From Planococcus citri (lineage: Eukaryota; Arthropoda; Insecta; Hemiptera; Pseudococcidae): a stretch of 64,000 nucleotides of DNA. The position numbers were made by a program, and so were the translations under genes. How positions within the stretch are numbered: the first letter of the stretch is position 1; the number at the start of each line of letters is the position of its first letter. Below the pieces are notes generated by a model that worked only from the letters and a program-made list of their open reading frames with translations, had not been told where the DNA came from and made no database searches. Location: positions 75,888,001-75,952,000 of the forward strand of contig NC_088679.1 of assembly GCF_950023065.1 (NCBI RefSeq), in the 5' to 3' direction. Shown here piece by piece: positions 43,901-56,019 of this stretch.

Positions 43901-44230
43901 GATGTTTCATTATTTCTAGTGTTACTTTTGTCATGTTCAACAATATATAGTCATTTTTAGAATTTTTCAGTTATATTTTAGTGGATTTATATTTTAGTGG
44001 ATTTTTTGGAGCAATTTTCACTGGTTTTTCAGCGATATTTTTTGTTTTATTAAACAAAATTTTTGAGTGACATTTCACTGGTTTTTTTTTGCGATGTCTC
44101 ACTAATTTTTCTGACAATATTTTACTGATTTTTTTAGAGCGATTCTCATAAATTTTTTAGTATTCTTTCTCTGCATTTTTCAGGGATTTTCACTGATATT
44201 TTGCGGTGAACCGTCGCGCTTTTTAGTAAT
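43900..44230. repeat. T-rich degenerate repeat (TTTTTCACTGATTTTT)
   Basis: Loose 28-40-bp units such as TTTTCACTGGTTTTTCAGCGAT and TTTTACTGATTTTTTTAGAG. They are complementary in style to the A-rich units at 49.4-51.9 kb, suggesting one family in opposite orientations. Confidence 0.55.
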
Positions 44231-45200
44231 GTGATGATCGTTTTGTTACCTGCCCTATACATTTTGAACATTTTTCGTCATGTTTCTCGGTTTGAACTGA
44301 TCTTCTGACCAAAACTCTAATCATCAGATTAGAACTGGGGAATATCCGAATCTGATATAATCTAATCAGATCAGAGTCGATAATAAATATGTACCTATGT
44401 TTTGTTGAATTCGTGCACTTTTTCCATTAAAACCAGTTTTTTATTTTTATGGATGATCAAATAAAACTTGGAAAATGGAAATATTTTAGTTCAAAGTGTA
44501 AGATCAGAGTTGCAATTTTTGAAAAAATTACCTCCCCTGCTCTAATAGTAGGTATCTACCTACATTAATAATGACTCAAAATCTGTCGGAAATTTCTGTC
44601 AACAAATTATGGACCATGGGCATTTTTCTATTTGAGAATATTATGAGCTCATATCAAATTAGATCTGCTGAAATTATCAAATATGATCAATTTCCTGATC
44701 TTACCAAATGAAATAATCCTCTCCTAGAATCCCGTTAGAAATCCGATAAAAAAATCTCTGAATTTTGGGTAAGAATTTGCTACATGGTCACCTAAAAATT
44801 CTCAATTAAAATTCTTCGATTTTTCAGTTATTGCTGTTTTTGTGTTGCAATTTTCATTAATAATTTCTGGGAAGAAACTCAAAAATAACTCAATTTTAAA
44901 TTTTCTTTTAAAATTTCATAATTTTAAACTTTGAACCTAATTTTTATGATGGGAGTACATGTGATAGAGGGGGGAGGGAGAGGGTGTCAACATTTTAATC
45001 CATTTTCTATCGTCGCATAAATTCTTCTTTTTTTAGTTCGGGTTTCTAATTTTCCAAAAATTTCGATTTGTAAATAGAAATGGAAATCTAATTGAAGAAC
45101 ACCTACAAATCATTCAAAGTCCCCCCCCCCCCAATTTCTCGTCATTAAAATTCTTAAACAGAAAATAACTACTCCCAGATGGAAATGAGCAAATTGTATC
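44231..45200. other. AT-rich sequence, nothing recognised
   Basis: Includes a short inverted TCTAATCATCAGATTAGA near 44316, (AATCTGAT)-like words and G and C runs (GGGGGGAGGGAGAGG near 44969; C run 45121-45132). No gene is present. Confidence 0.45.
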
Positions 45201-47915
45201 ACGAATCATTCAAAGTCAAAGTCGTTGTATTTCCCAAAACGTTCAAAACCCGGTTCACTTTTGATAATTCTCATTGCGGTAACACTGCTTGAAAATTATA
45301 GATTTTCCCAAAGCTGGACCGTAGTAATTTAAAAACAGCGATTTTAGCATATTTCTTATTCACATAGCCTCAGGCTGCTTCAATATAAGTATTAATATTT
45401 TCAATTCCTTTAAGTTTATATTTAAGCAATTTCACAGCCAGTTCGCGTTTTTTGGCTCAAAAATCTGTAATAAGTTCCTATAAAATCCATCTCATCGAAT
45501 CTTGGAAAAACTGTTTTAAAAAAATTCCCATCCTTCGTCATTTTTCTCTCGAAAACCTCTTCTTATACGCGTATATTTCGAGACAAAACATTTCCAGGCT
45601 TTTTTTTTGTGTTTTCAAAAAAAAAAAAAGGGAAAGTAAACCCGTTCTAATTAAAAGCGTCGCAACGTCGAGAATACATTTTTAATGGCATCTGAAAAAT
45701 ACGATAGTACGCATCATTTTTGTATCGCCCCTGACAACGGAGCGACGTATGTAACAAAACGTACATTCTTGTATCGCACAAAAGTATAACCGGCAGCCAT
45801 ATTGAATAGCTGAAGGCGCAACTTGCTTTACTGCCCGGGACGATCAATGCTCCTGGTCCGCCCCTCGATACAGTAAACAATCCTTTGGGATTTTCTACGA
45901 CACTCTCGAAATATTTCCCCTTTTTTTCCTTCTTCAGCAACGTCGCCTTCGCCTTTTTTCCGCCGCCGTTGTTTTTCTTTTCTTTGTATTTTTTTTTCCT
46001 TATTTCGTTCCTTCTTCGCTTTCGCCTTTCGGGCTTCGCTCGGCGTGGTTTGCTTGCTCGCTCTGTGAGAAGGGAGTTGTAAAACAAATGAAATTATTTA
46101 TTGAAAGTTTGATAACTCTTGGCTCACGTTATAAATCAGTTTAAATTTTTACATATTTTTTTTTCTTTTTTTTTTGGGAGAGGCTTTGGTGTGATTTGGT
46201 ATGGATATTAAAAAAAAAAACTATCTACGAGTGTTTTCGAAATGATACATGCCTACAAATACAATGTTGCTGGAATTAGTACTTATGTAGCTTTGATGTT
46301 GGCTGGGAATTGACACGAGCTACCAAATCAGCAACTCGATAATGTAAGGTTAGCGTGTTCTGACGTATTAAATCCTACCTTCGGTTAAACGTCTATTTAG
46401 TTGACACCGTTGATTGCACCTAATGAGATAGTAATTTTCACTCTGTGCTGTTAATGAGACTAGCATCTTGTATGTGTGCGATCAATTTGCGAGCAACAAG
46501 CTTTAAATTACTTCAACTATACGAGTATACTAGGTCATAAGCGAGCTGTTCGGTTTTTTTTCTTCTCATCTTCTCGGTACATGAACTGGTGGTGGAAAAT
46601 AATACCCACACATATATCACATTTCTAAGAATGAAATGCTACTCGAGCTGAGAGTCGAACAACGCAGAAAATGACAACAAGACAGCGAGATTTTCGAAAT
46701 ATACTTTTAATTACTACTTAAATTAGTAACTTTATAATAGTTTAATTATAAGGTTACTTATACCTATATACGAAAATCCCCTATACACTGGTCCATACAC
46801 ACAGCAGAGCGAGAAGGAAGGCATAGATAACTCGAAAGGAAAAAAAAATATATGGAAAGAAATCCGAACGAAATCTTTATATATAAATATTCATGATAGG
46901 TTGGACACGCCCTAAAATTTGTTTCGTTCTTTTTTTGGTCACATATTACCGTGATGTAAACACGCTTCTCGTATCTGAGGAATGCAACTGTGACGGTGGT
47001 AATAATTATAATGCATGAAGGCGAGCATGAGCATTGAACAGTGACGAAGAAGTTGGAGGAGTTATGGATGAAGCGAGCCTCAGCATAGTGGTTAATATTT
47101 GTGTATGCGTGTGTGTGTGTGAGAGGCGATGTACCTCTACCTATCTGTGCTTACTTGGCATGGCAGACGTTTAATATTACGAGTATCTGACTCTGTGGCT
47201 AAACAAGCGTGTAATATTAGGCGTGCCAATTTTACCTACCTTACCTATACAGTATACATTCTCGCGCAATATAATTATTCCATCGGGGTAATTAACGTGG
47301 GTAATTTCGACCATCGACTGAGTTTGGTGTTTGCCAATGCAAGATGCAAGCTTATCACGGTTCACTGCTCGTATGTATATTGCCTGGTTTCATGCTCCAG
47401 GTATCCTGCCGAGAGTGTGCAGGATAATTTTCGAGAGAGGGTGTCCCCTTTACCACGAACCGACACCTTTCTCAACAGGCGTACTTTCCCTTATTCTCTA
47501 GTCTCAACTACATATACGAGTAGGTTCCCAAAAGTGTAAGAGATGTCGTAAAAACTTCAACAACATCGCACCTGAGACCCGTTACTTCTACACCCATTGG
47601 TACCCTATATGTATACCCATGTTTCATATCTGTCTTGTAAAAAATCATAAAAGAAAAAGAATCGTTTGTGTGTATCGACAAATTAACACATTTTCAGTTG
47701 TAAATCATCCTCACGATGGTATAGTGTTTATTCCCCCCGTATCTTTTTAATTACTTTATTCGGAATGTAAATTTGGATCAAAACGGTGTTATTTTATCCC
47801 CTGCTGCACCTGTGGAGATCTATTTCGAGTGAAAATTAAAGAGTTATTGTTCCTATGTATAAAAGAGCCCTTCTTTTTTGGTTTCTCTAATTTTATGTTA
47901 ATTATTAATCCTTAC
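45201..47915. other. Single-copy island with two long but unassigned frames
   Basis: A 146-codon minus frame (45650-46087) has a Lys/Arg-rich N-terminal half (RRKRRRNEIRKKKYKEKK) then VVENPKGLFTVSRGGPGAL. A 136-codon plus frame (47129-47539) starts at ATG (MYLYLSVLTWHGRRLILRVS). Neither shows a known domain. (GT)n lies at about 47106-47121. The sequence is GC-richer than the flanks, so either frame could be chance or part of a lineage-specific gene. Confidence 0.3.
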
Positions 47916-48183
47916 CTGAGACTGGGAGATGGTTGCATGTTCATTTTATTGGAACGAATCGATGGATCGTTTGGTACGAGTATTTCGTTGTGGCTTGTAT
48001 AGAAAAATTAATCTGGATGAGGTTTGGGAAAGGGGTAATCTTGAACGAGGAATGATGAAGAATTTTGGAAAGAATTGGAGTGAATGATTTATCAGTGAAA
48101 TATCTTCGTTCATTTGGATTTCCACCCTAGAATTCATGTGATCTATTAGACTTGAAACTGATTAGCTTGGATGGTTACCTACC
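47916..48183 (-). other. Candidate exon on the minus strand
   Basis: On the minus strand, ATTTCCAAACAG at the upstream side (near 48183) could be an acceptor, and CTCAG|GTAAGGATT at 47916/47915 is a consensus donor. Between them is a 63-codon ATG-started frame (47946-48137; MNSRVEIQMNEDISLINHSL). A second start at 47944 reads MNMQPSPSL into the donor. The two frames are mutually exclusive, and no homologue is known. Confidence 0.25.
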
Positions 48184-48308
48184 TGTTTGGAAATCAATTT
48201 CAGTAATAGGTAGATGAAAAAAAAAAATACTTCAATTAAGATTGATGGTCTCTCATTTCAGGCCAGAGTGAAAATCATTGAAATTTTAAAAAAAATCAGC
48301 AGATGAAA

Positions 48309-49347
48309 CAGGGTGTCCACAAGACTGGAATACCTGGAAAACCTGGAAAAGTCAGGGAATTTGGTCGGTCTGGAAAAATCAGGGAAAAGTCAGGGAAATT
48401 CGTAATTTTCACACAAAATCCCTGGAATTTTAAAAAAATGATCAATTGCAAATTTTGGATAAGGACCTGTGATGAAAGAAAAACGTTATTTTCTACTTCT
48501 CGAAAGAAATTTTCCAAAGCTTTTGCCCTCGCGATGCGCGGGCTTGTTTTCTTTTCTTTTTCAGAGGCAAGATGAACATTTCTAGATAATAAAAATCTAG
48601 TTTTTAAACCAAAAAATGAACTCACAAAAAAAACATCGTTTTATGCATCTCGAAATACAAATTTACAAGAGCTTTCGCCCTCGCTTGGGCCTGTTTTGTT
48701 TTCTTTGTCAAAATCAACTTCCTTCGAAAAAAACATCATTCAAATTCTAAACTTTTAAAAGCCAAAAAAAACTACTTGTCCTCACATGAAAAAACCTCTT
48801 TTTGAGGCATCTCGAAACGAAAATTTTCAGAAGCTTTCGCTCGAGCCTGTTCTTTTTTCTTTTTCCAAAGTAACTTCTTTCAAAAAAACATCATTCCAAT
48901 ATTAATTCAAGAAACCAAAAACTCTTTGCATTGAAAAAACCTCGTTTTTAGGCATCTTGAAATGAAAATTTTCAAAAGTTTTAAAATAAACAAATTCCAT
49001 ATTTTCAGGCCTCCAAAAATCCAAAGAACAAAAGAAAAATTTTTATAAGTCATATGAATATTGTATACTTAAATTGGCCAAAATTGATGCATGTCTTATT
49101 TATTTTTAATTTATAAAGTTGATACTCGAAGTTTAGCTGTTTTTAATATCCGAAGAAGTATCCAGTTCGAAGAGAAGCTTATATAAAATTACCCCTCCCC
49201 TCCCCTCCCCCAATAATCATCTTTAATTAAAGTGTGGGGTAAGCATACGTAGGAAATGAAAAAAAAATGTCTGGAAAAAGGAAAAATTGGTCTGGAAAAC
49301 CTGGAAAAGTCAGGGAAAATCATTTCCAGAAATGAGTGGACACCCTG
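48309..49347. mobile_element. hAT-like non-autonomous element (1.04 kb), CAGGGTGTCCAC family
   Basis: The ends CAGGGTGTCCAC and GTGGACACCCTG... on opposite strands are inverted repeats, at the left reading CAGGGTGTCCACAAGACTGG and at the right GAGTGGACACCCTG. Both subterminal regions contain ACCTGGAAAAGTCAGGG, in the same relative orientation. Flanks share only TGAAA, so the TSD is unclear. Inside are ~150-165-bp tandem repeats carrying GCTTTCGCCCTCGCTTGGGC at about 48531, 48671 and 48832. No transposase is present. Confidence 0.75.
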
Positions 49348-49399
49348 TGAAATGTTATATCGAAGTGCAATAATTGACCCCGTGATTTCAAAAGTTCAC

Positions 49400-49855
49400 A
49401 AAATGTAGAATTTCTCTCGATAAAATCAGTGAAATTCACTAAATAAAATCAGTTGATCGAAAACCAAAAAAAAAAAAATCAGTAGGTATCTAAATGATTA
49501 ACTTGAAAGAAGAATCACTAAAATTTATCAGCAACAACTCTGGAATAATCAATGAAAGTAACCAATGAAATCTGCAGTGGAAAACTACTAAAAATCAGTG
49601 GAAAAAAGGTCACTCAAAAGATCATTAAAAAAAGGTGAAGATGTAGTGAAAAAAATCACTTTAAGTTGGCGGTAAATCATCAGAAATCAAAAACAGAGTC
49701 ACTGAAAAAATTAGATATTAAAAGATTTGTCAAAGTCACTTTGAGGAAAGTGAAAATTAGACAAAAATTATTTGAAAAGAAAAAACTATGACAACATTCA
49801 AAGTTGGTGAAAACACTCAAAATTGGCTGGAGAAACGTTTGAAAGCTCACTGCTC
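49400..49855. repeat. A-rich degenerate repeat (AAAATCACTGAAAAAATCAGTG)
   Basis: Loose 25-40-bp units around AAAATCAGTGAAA and GAAAATCACT, flanking the 48.3-49.3 kb element. Confidence 0.6.
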
Positions 49856-50660
49856 AGCGATTGTCAAAATTGCCACAAAGTGTTGTTTATGCCAAGAATT
49901 TACTAAAAATTGTCGCTAATTTCAAATTTCTCATTTTTTTCAAAAATTGCCACAAAAGTCTAGCTTTGTTGCCAAAAACTGCCAAATTGCTAAAATTGTC
50001 ACATTTCACTTTTTCTTATTTTCCACTGTTTTACGAGAAAGTTGCAAAAAAGTATCATCTTTTTAACAAAAATTGCAAAAAAATCTTTTTTTCCCCTTAA
50101 ACATTGCTAAAGTCTCAGTTTTTTACCAAAAATTACTGAAAAATTGCCCTTTTTTTGTAAAAAGTTACGAAAAGTCTCAATTTTTTTCCATGAATTAATG
50201 TAAAGTCTCGCTTTACTGCCAAAAACTGCTAAAAAAAAATAAAGAGCTGTGTCTGTTTTCTAAAATTGTTGAAAGCTCATTTTTTTTTCAGAAAATGACA
50301 AAAATTCTCACTTTTGTGTCCAAAATAGCCAAAGAATTAAAAAACCTTGATTTTCTGGTAAAATCGCCAGTCTCGCTTTTAGTCAATATTTTCCAAAGAA
50401 AATTCGCTTTTACGTAAAAAAGTCTACTTTTTCAACAAAAATTGCAAAAAAATAATTGCTCAAACATTCTTGATGTTTTTCCTAAAAATGCCAAAAATTG
50501 CCAATTAGGCTCAAATTTTCCAGCAAAAATTACCTAGTAAAATTCTCTCCTTTATGTCAAAAAAGAAGTTCTGCCTTTTGTAAAATTTTCATGCCTCAAA
50601 ATTGCCAAAAAAAATTTTAATTTTTACCCAAGTGAAATTGTTCTGGCTTTTTTGGATTTT
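49856..50660. repeat. CTCGCTTTTTGCC / AAAATTGCC array, fifth block
   Basis: About twenty degenerate units of the form AAAAAGTCTCGCTTTACTGCCAAAAACTGC. Same family as the blocks at 21.0, 23.0, 25.8 and 35.6 kb. Confidence 0.65.
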
Positions 50661-51850
50661 TTTGTTTTGCTCACGTCTTTCAACTTTCTTGGTTACTTTT
50701 TGGAACTTTTTAGGTTACTACATATAAGGTTATTTTTTTGGTGAAATATCACTAAAAATTGCCTTTAAAATCACTTGAAAAAAGGATTTCTTATAAGATC
50801 AAATCAGCAAAGATCTGTGAAAATCGCTAAATACGAGTAATAATTGCTTGAAAGTTGGTAGAAAACAATTTTTTCAAAGTCACCATCCATCACTTATATA
50901 ATAAGATTGCAATATTCAATGAAAATACTTACTCAAAATTGGTGAAAAGTCCCAAAAAATCGAAGAAAGAATCACTTGAAATGACTAAAAATTAATTAAA
51001 ATTGATGAAAATCGTCACAAAAAAATAACAATAGAAAAGATTCGTGAAAATCATTGAAATTGAGTGATTTCCCTGAAAATTAGTGGAGAACTATTTGTGA
51101 AAAATATTAATGGCCTTGATTCAAAATTAAGATAAATTACTACAAATCAATGAAAACATCAGATGAAAATTCCTAAAAATCTGTGAAAATCATTGGCAGT
51201 ATAGACCACACAAAATTAGTAAAAAATCATATAAAGTACAAAAAAAAAACTGGAAAAAATCACTAAAATTGGTGTTGGTTGTTAAAAAATTATTGAAAAT
51301 TATCTTCAAAAAAGTTTGAAACACATTACTCGAAATTGGTGAAAAATCACTCAAAAATTGTCCGAAAAAAAAGACTTGAAATTCCACTGAAAACCAATTT
51401 TTTAAAAAAAATCACTAAAAAAGAGGTAAAAATTATGCTAAAAATTACTGAGAAAAAAATCATCGAACAAATAATAAAAATCAAAAATTTGTAAAAATTA
51501 CTAAAAATGTACCAAAAAAATCATCATAAAAACTTCTAAAAATCTACATAAAATTCTATCATAAATTACTAAAAATAAGTGAAATTTGCTAAATGTCAAT
51601 AAGAATTACTTACTTATTAAAAAAATCATGATTACTTGTAATGAAAAATTACCAGAAATTGCTTAGAAATAAGTACCTCATAAATCATTTGAAAAGATCA
51701 GTGGGAATCACTCACATTCAGTTGAAAATCGCTAAAAGTCAGTGAAAAATCATTGAAAAAAAGGGGGGGAAATAACTGCTGAAAAGATCACGAAAAACTT
51801 GTAAATATGTATCACTGAAAAAAAGTGGAAGTTTGATAATATTTTCAAAG
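50661..51850. repeat. A-rich degenerate repeat (AAAATTGGTGAAAAATCACT)
   Basis: Units of ~25-40 bp around GAAAATCACTAAAAATTGGTG continue from 49.4 kb, with strong A-over-T strand asymmetry. No gene is present. Confidence 0.65.
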
Positions 51851-52000
51851 TTATTGTATTGATATTTCAACGAATTTTACTCGGTTTTTTCACCGATATC
51901 ATAAATTTTCCCAATGCTGTCATATTCACTAAACATTTTTGTAAAAAATATTATATTTCATTTCTTCTTATTTGTGTTTTTTTTCTGTTTTTGATTGCAG

Positions 52001-52093
52001 TATCAATGAAGATTCCAGTCTACGTGTCATGATGTATAAATAACAATTCGCAAAGGAATTCGTGCTGCAATTTCACGAAATAAATTCTCAAAT
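52001..52093 (+). other. Exon-like segment, 93 bp, with strong splice sites
   Basis: It is preceded by the long pyrimidine tract TTTTTTTTCTGTTTTTGATTGCAG and followed by AAAT|GTAAGTACAT; both are near-consensus. The segment is more complex than its AT-rich surroundings. Read from 52002 it gives INEDSSLRVMMYK and then TAA at 52041; the other two frames stop after 2 and 9 codons. It could be an alternative terminal coding exon with an exon junction after the stop, or a 5' UTR exon. The gene is unknown. Confidence 0.4.
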
Positions 52094-52124
52094 GTAAGTA
52101 CATAAAACAAGTTTGTCTATATTC

Positions 52125-52160
52125 CTTAAAAAAAAAAAAAAAAAAAAAAAAATGCTGTGT
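52125..52160. repeat. Poly-A run
   Basis: A24 at about 52129-52152, shortly after the exon-like segment. Confidence 0.7.
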
Positions 52161-52189
52161 AGCATGTTGAGATGTTTTACCCAACACCC

Positions 52190-52700
52190 TGTACGACAAT
52201 GTAATCTTCCCAACTCGAAAATGCTCATTTTTTGGTCCATTTCAGGATCTCTGACGAATTTTCAAATTTCCCTGGTTTTCATATTGTTTTGAAAGGGTTA
52301 ATGAACTTCAGCTCCTATTGCTTTGGTTGCAGGTGCTCATCACAGACTAAATCGATCGTATTGTGGCAGTTCAAAAATGAATTTTTTGACCCCAGAAATT
52401 GGTAGGCTATACCTTGCGTCCTTGCCCAAGTGGTATATTTTTGGATGAAATGAAATTCAAATAATTGAATTGGTTTCGTTGGAAGAAAAAATTATTATTT
52501 ACCCACTGAAAAGTTGAAAATTCTTCATAATATTAGCAGCTTTTAAGAATTTTCAAAAATTCGCTCAAAATCCAGAGAAGAATTTGAGTCTATAAAATTT
52601 TGGTTACAGGGATTTCAAGACGTGTTCTTTTGATCTAGTATCTTCATCTCATTCAAATCTGAAAGTTAATTCGTCAGTTCTTATATGAGCAAGTACTGGT
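52190..52700. repeat. Dispersed repeat copy
   Basis: The stretch ending AAAATTTTGGTTACAGGGATTTC at about 52585-52605 parallels 1035-1060 and 13090-13120. Upstream words (CATTTCAGGATCTCTGACG) loosely match the GGAGCC family. Confidence 0.45.
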
Positions 52701-55020
52701 CATGAAGTCACTTATGACATGACCATACCTTTTGCACGTAATTCATGTAACCATTTTATGATAATCAATGCATCGAAACTCGTCATGATTTTACATTCGA
52801 ACGATATAATCTTGAAATTTAAAAACTACACGTATCAAAATTCAAATATCATATCGCTATCCCTTCGGGACATGGCTCGCGTATCAGCAGCAAAAAAGCC
52901 AAAACGATTCAACAAATATAGAACATATTAAAAATTCATAATTCACAGCTCTATATACCTACCCGTATGTGTAGCTTAAATTTCGGTATACACATAACAA
53001 ACATCTCATCGTGTCGTATACAAGTGTTTGATAGCAAACATGCAACCAAATAAGCGGGATCATATTGGCGTAATATTTAATTAATTTCGTCAAATCAACC
53101 CCCAAAGATACAAATATTTGATTAGCTACGTTTAATTTAATGATATTCCGATAGATGTAACATTGTCACGGGAGATTCGAGTACCTATTTATAAATTAAA
53201 TTTCCCAAACTCTATGCAAATTTCCAATAACTGAACCGTCTGCCGTCTGCGGTCGGTGATTGCCGATATCCAAATTAATAACGAGTATATTCCCAGAGTA
53301 TAATATACCTGCGAGAGTTTGTTGATTAGTAGACTACGACGAGAGGTTAAAAATCATTTAAAATCCAATTCCTATACCATTTCTTCCTTCCGTTTTCATC
53401 CTTTTGTACCTGTGTTGACATGTATTATTGGCTTCACGCTGAGACACTGTGAGCGGTTTGAGCGGTTAACCTCTTTATAGGTACGTGTAGTAGAAAAAGG
53501 ACCCATCCGAGCGGTGTTGTTGTAGCGCCTTTTTGATCTTTTTATATAGATTGGTTGGTTTTTAGCTTTTGTTGAAATGCGCCATCAGAGGTCGGGGTGG
53601 GGGAGGGGGGGGTTCAATTCTTACGTTTCCTTAAAACAGTATGATATTGCTTGGGTGTTGGTCTCTGCAGGTCTGTGGTGTTTCCAAGTGTGTCTTATTG
53701 CTGCAATAGACTCGAGTTTTGCTTGTCTTTCTACTCTCATGATGGCGAAAAGTTTCGAGATATTGGCATTTGACCCCCTTTACCAGCCGATAGTGCTGAT
53801 AAAATGATGAATGGGGATTGAAATATGCTAATATCGACAATATATACCCGCATAAATTAAATTCTACTCATTTTTCTTTCTTCTATTTTCATTCTTTGAT
53901 GTTTCTTCCGAAAAAAAAAGTTGTAAAATAAAAAAAGTCGACTAACATAACATAACCTATCGTCCATCGTCCAGTTCGTGAATTCTCGGTTTGTATACGC
54001 GAGTTTATCTACGTACCTATACGCTTGCATTTATGAAACAAGCAAAACGAATTTCTCGGGTCGTGTCCGAAATCTAAAAATCATGAGTTACTATTGGCTC
54101 ACGGCTATCATGTTTTTACCGCGGTCGCACCGCCTATGAAAATTTAAATATTACTGCTACACGGTCCAATCTTTACATATCATTACTGCCGTACAACATT
54201 TCATTGTTTTACTCATTATCTGTATCTTTGGTTTCGTGGCCTATGGCCATACCGAAGCTTCGGCTTCGGCTTCAGCTTCAGCTTCGGTCGAGCAGCGCGC
54301 AGCTCGTAAGCAACCTTTACCGATAAATTATTTCAAACTCGCTTGTCCAGCTTTTTTAATAAGCCAGCCTTAACTCGATAAATAACCAATACCGTAACGA
54401 CCCCAGCATACACCAGCTTCCAGTGATATAAATTTGACTCTCCAGATCGCGAATACTCTCGATACGCGACTACCGACGACGATCATGCAGATTCACCTTC
54501 TTCATCATCATCATCGCCTTTACCTTATATCTATTTCAATCGACCGTCCAATGACGCCATCAGAACGACGACCACGTCGTCGAGTTGCTTTGCTATATTA
54601 TACGTAGGTACGTAGGTATAATTTAGCCCAAGTTGTATTCGACTGTCGACTATAGGGGGACCTTTCGGTTTCGTGCTCAAGTTCGAAATACGCCGCGAGG
54701 AGATCAACTTCCGAAAATGAAATCATGTCACTAGGCTTGTCTATGTATTGGCGAGATGTCTTCATGATATGGCCAATGGTTATTTGAAAATTTACACTGT
54801 ATACTTTTCGTGGTTCTCGCAGTGTGTTTCTTTTTATCGAAGGTATTAGGACTTAGGAGAATTGGAGCTGTGTTTTGTGTATCCAAAAATAGGCGAAGTG
54901 TTTCTTGAAATAGTGTTATTTTCGATCGGCTGCAGTGGGAATTGGGAAGTTTGTGCATTTCTTTGCTTGCGACGAATTGAGCTGATGTAATTGATGATAC
55001 AGGTGGTTAATAACGAAACA
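52701..55020. other. Single-copy island, no gene recognised
   Basis: Balanced sequence with a G run at 53602-53609, a (GCTTCG/GCTTCA)n hexamer run at about 54255-54285 and GACGACGACCACGTCGTCG near 54561. Frames of 60-76 codons on both strands have no recognised domain. Confidence 0.4.
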
Positions 55021-55409
55021 TGATTGAAAAATAATGAGACGAAAATATTGTAAAGAAATTATTCACCTCCTTCCCCACCATTCCTCATTCAGTTTTCAAT
55101 TTTTTTCACTTTTGATATTTTCATTTCTCGATTTTCTTTTCAGGATTTGTTTTTTGGTTGGGGGGGGGGGGTATTCAACCAATTTTCAGATCGCTTTTCG
55201 TTTTATTTTTATGCTTTGAGTACATTTTTCGGAATTTTTGACTCGTATTTTCAAATTTTCATATTCTTATTTTTCAGAATTTTACATTTTCAGAGATTTC
55301 AGTTTCATTTTTACCTACTGAATAGGTAAAGGATGAACCAAAACTAAGGAGTCCAATTTACCTACTTTTTGATTCAATTTTTGGAGGTTTTAATTTTTAT
55401 TTCATATTA
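55021..55409. other. T-rich sequence, nothing recognised
   Basis: Start of a 3.3-kb block strongly biased to T on the plus strand, with a GGGGGGGGGG run at about 55160. Phe-rich frames here are compositional. Confidence 0.5.
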
Positions 55410-55417
55410 CTTACTTA

Positions 55418-56011
55418 CAGGGATGAAAAGCTAGCCGAAAGCTTAAAGCCGAAAGCTGAAAGCCGAGCAGATTTCCGCACTAAGCCAAAAGCTAAAAGTT
55501 TGCAAGTTTCATTTTTTCCAAGCCAAAAGCTTGCCAAAAGTTTCATTTTTTATGGCTTTTTCAAAGGCTTTTTTGCAGAATTGAATTCCCTAAATTCAGA
55601 AGAATCAAAAAAATGAAAAAAAAATTCTTTCAATTTTATTTTAATGCGATTTAATGAAATGAAAAAAAAAAGAAAAAAATGCTAGCAATGAATGTTCTCC
55701 ACTCACTAATTATGAAGTCAGTGTACCTGATCTAATTTTTAATTCTCTTTTTTTTGTAAATTGATGGTGTATCAGCTAAAAGTTTAAAGTCAAAATCCTA
55801 AAGCCAAAAGTTTAAAGCTAAAAGCTTAATGAAATATAGCTGAAAGCTGCTAAATTGAAACTATAAGGGAAATGCTATTGGAAGCCGAAAGTTTGGCTGA
55901 AGCAAGCCGTAAAAATTGAGATAGCTGAAAGCTAAAACGAAAAGTTTCAATTTTGAAATTTCAAGCAAAAAGCCAAAAGCTGAAGTTTCATTTTAAGGCT
56001 TTTCATCCTTG
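55418..56011. mobile_element. hAT-type MITE (594 bp) with 8-bp TSD and AAAGCC/AAAGCT internal repeats
   Basis: The ends CAGGGATGAAAAGC and GCTTTTCATCCTTG are inverted with one mismatch. The TSD CTTACTTA lies at 55410-55417 and 56012-56019. The interior is dominated by a short motif, AAAGCY (for example GAAAGCCGAAAGCTGAAAGC), and its variants. No protein is encoded. Confidence 0.92.
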
Positions 56012-56019
56012 CTTACTTA

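Noticed and set aside
47129..47539. 136-codon ATG frame on the plus strand
   Set aside because: No recognisable domain, no splice context and composition equal to the surrounding island. Open length alone is not enough in a 64-kb window read in six frames.
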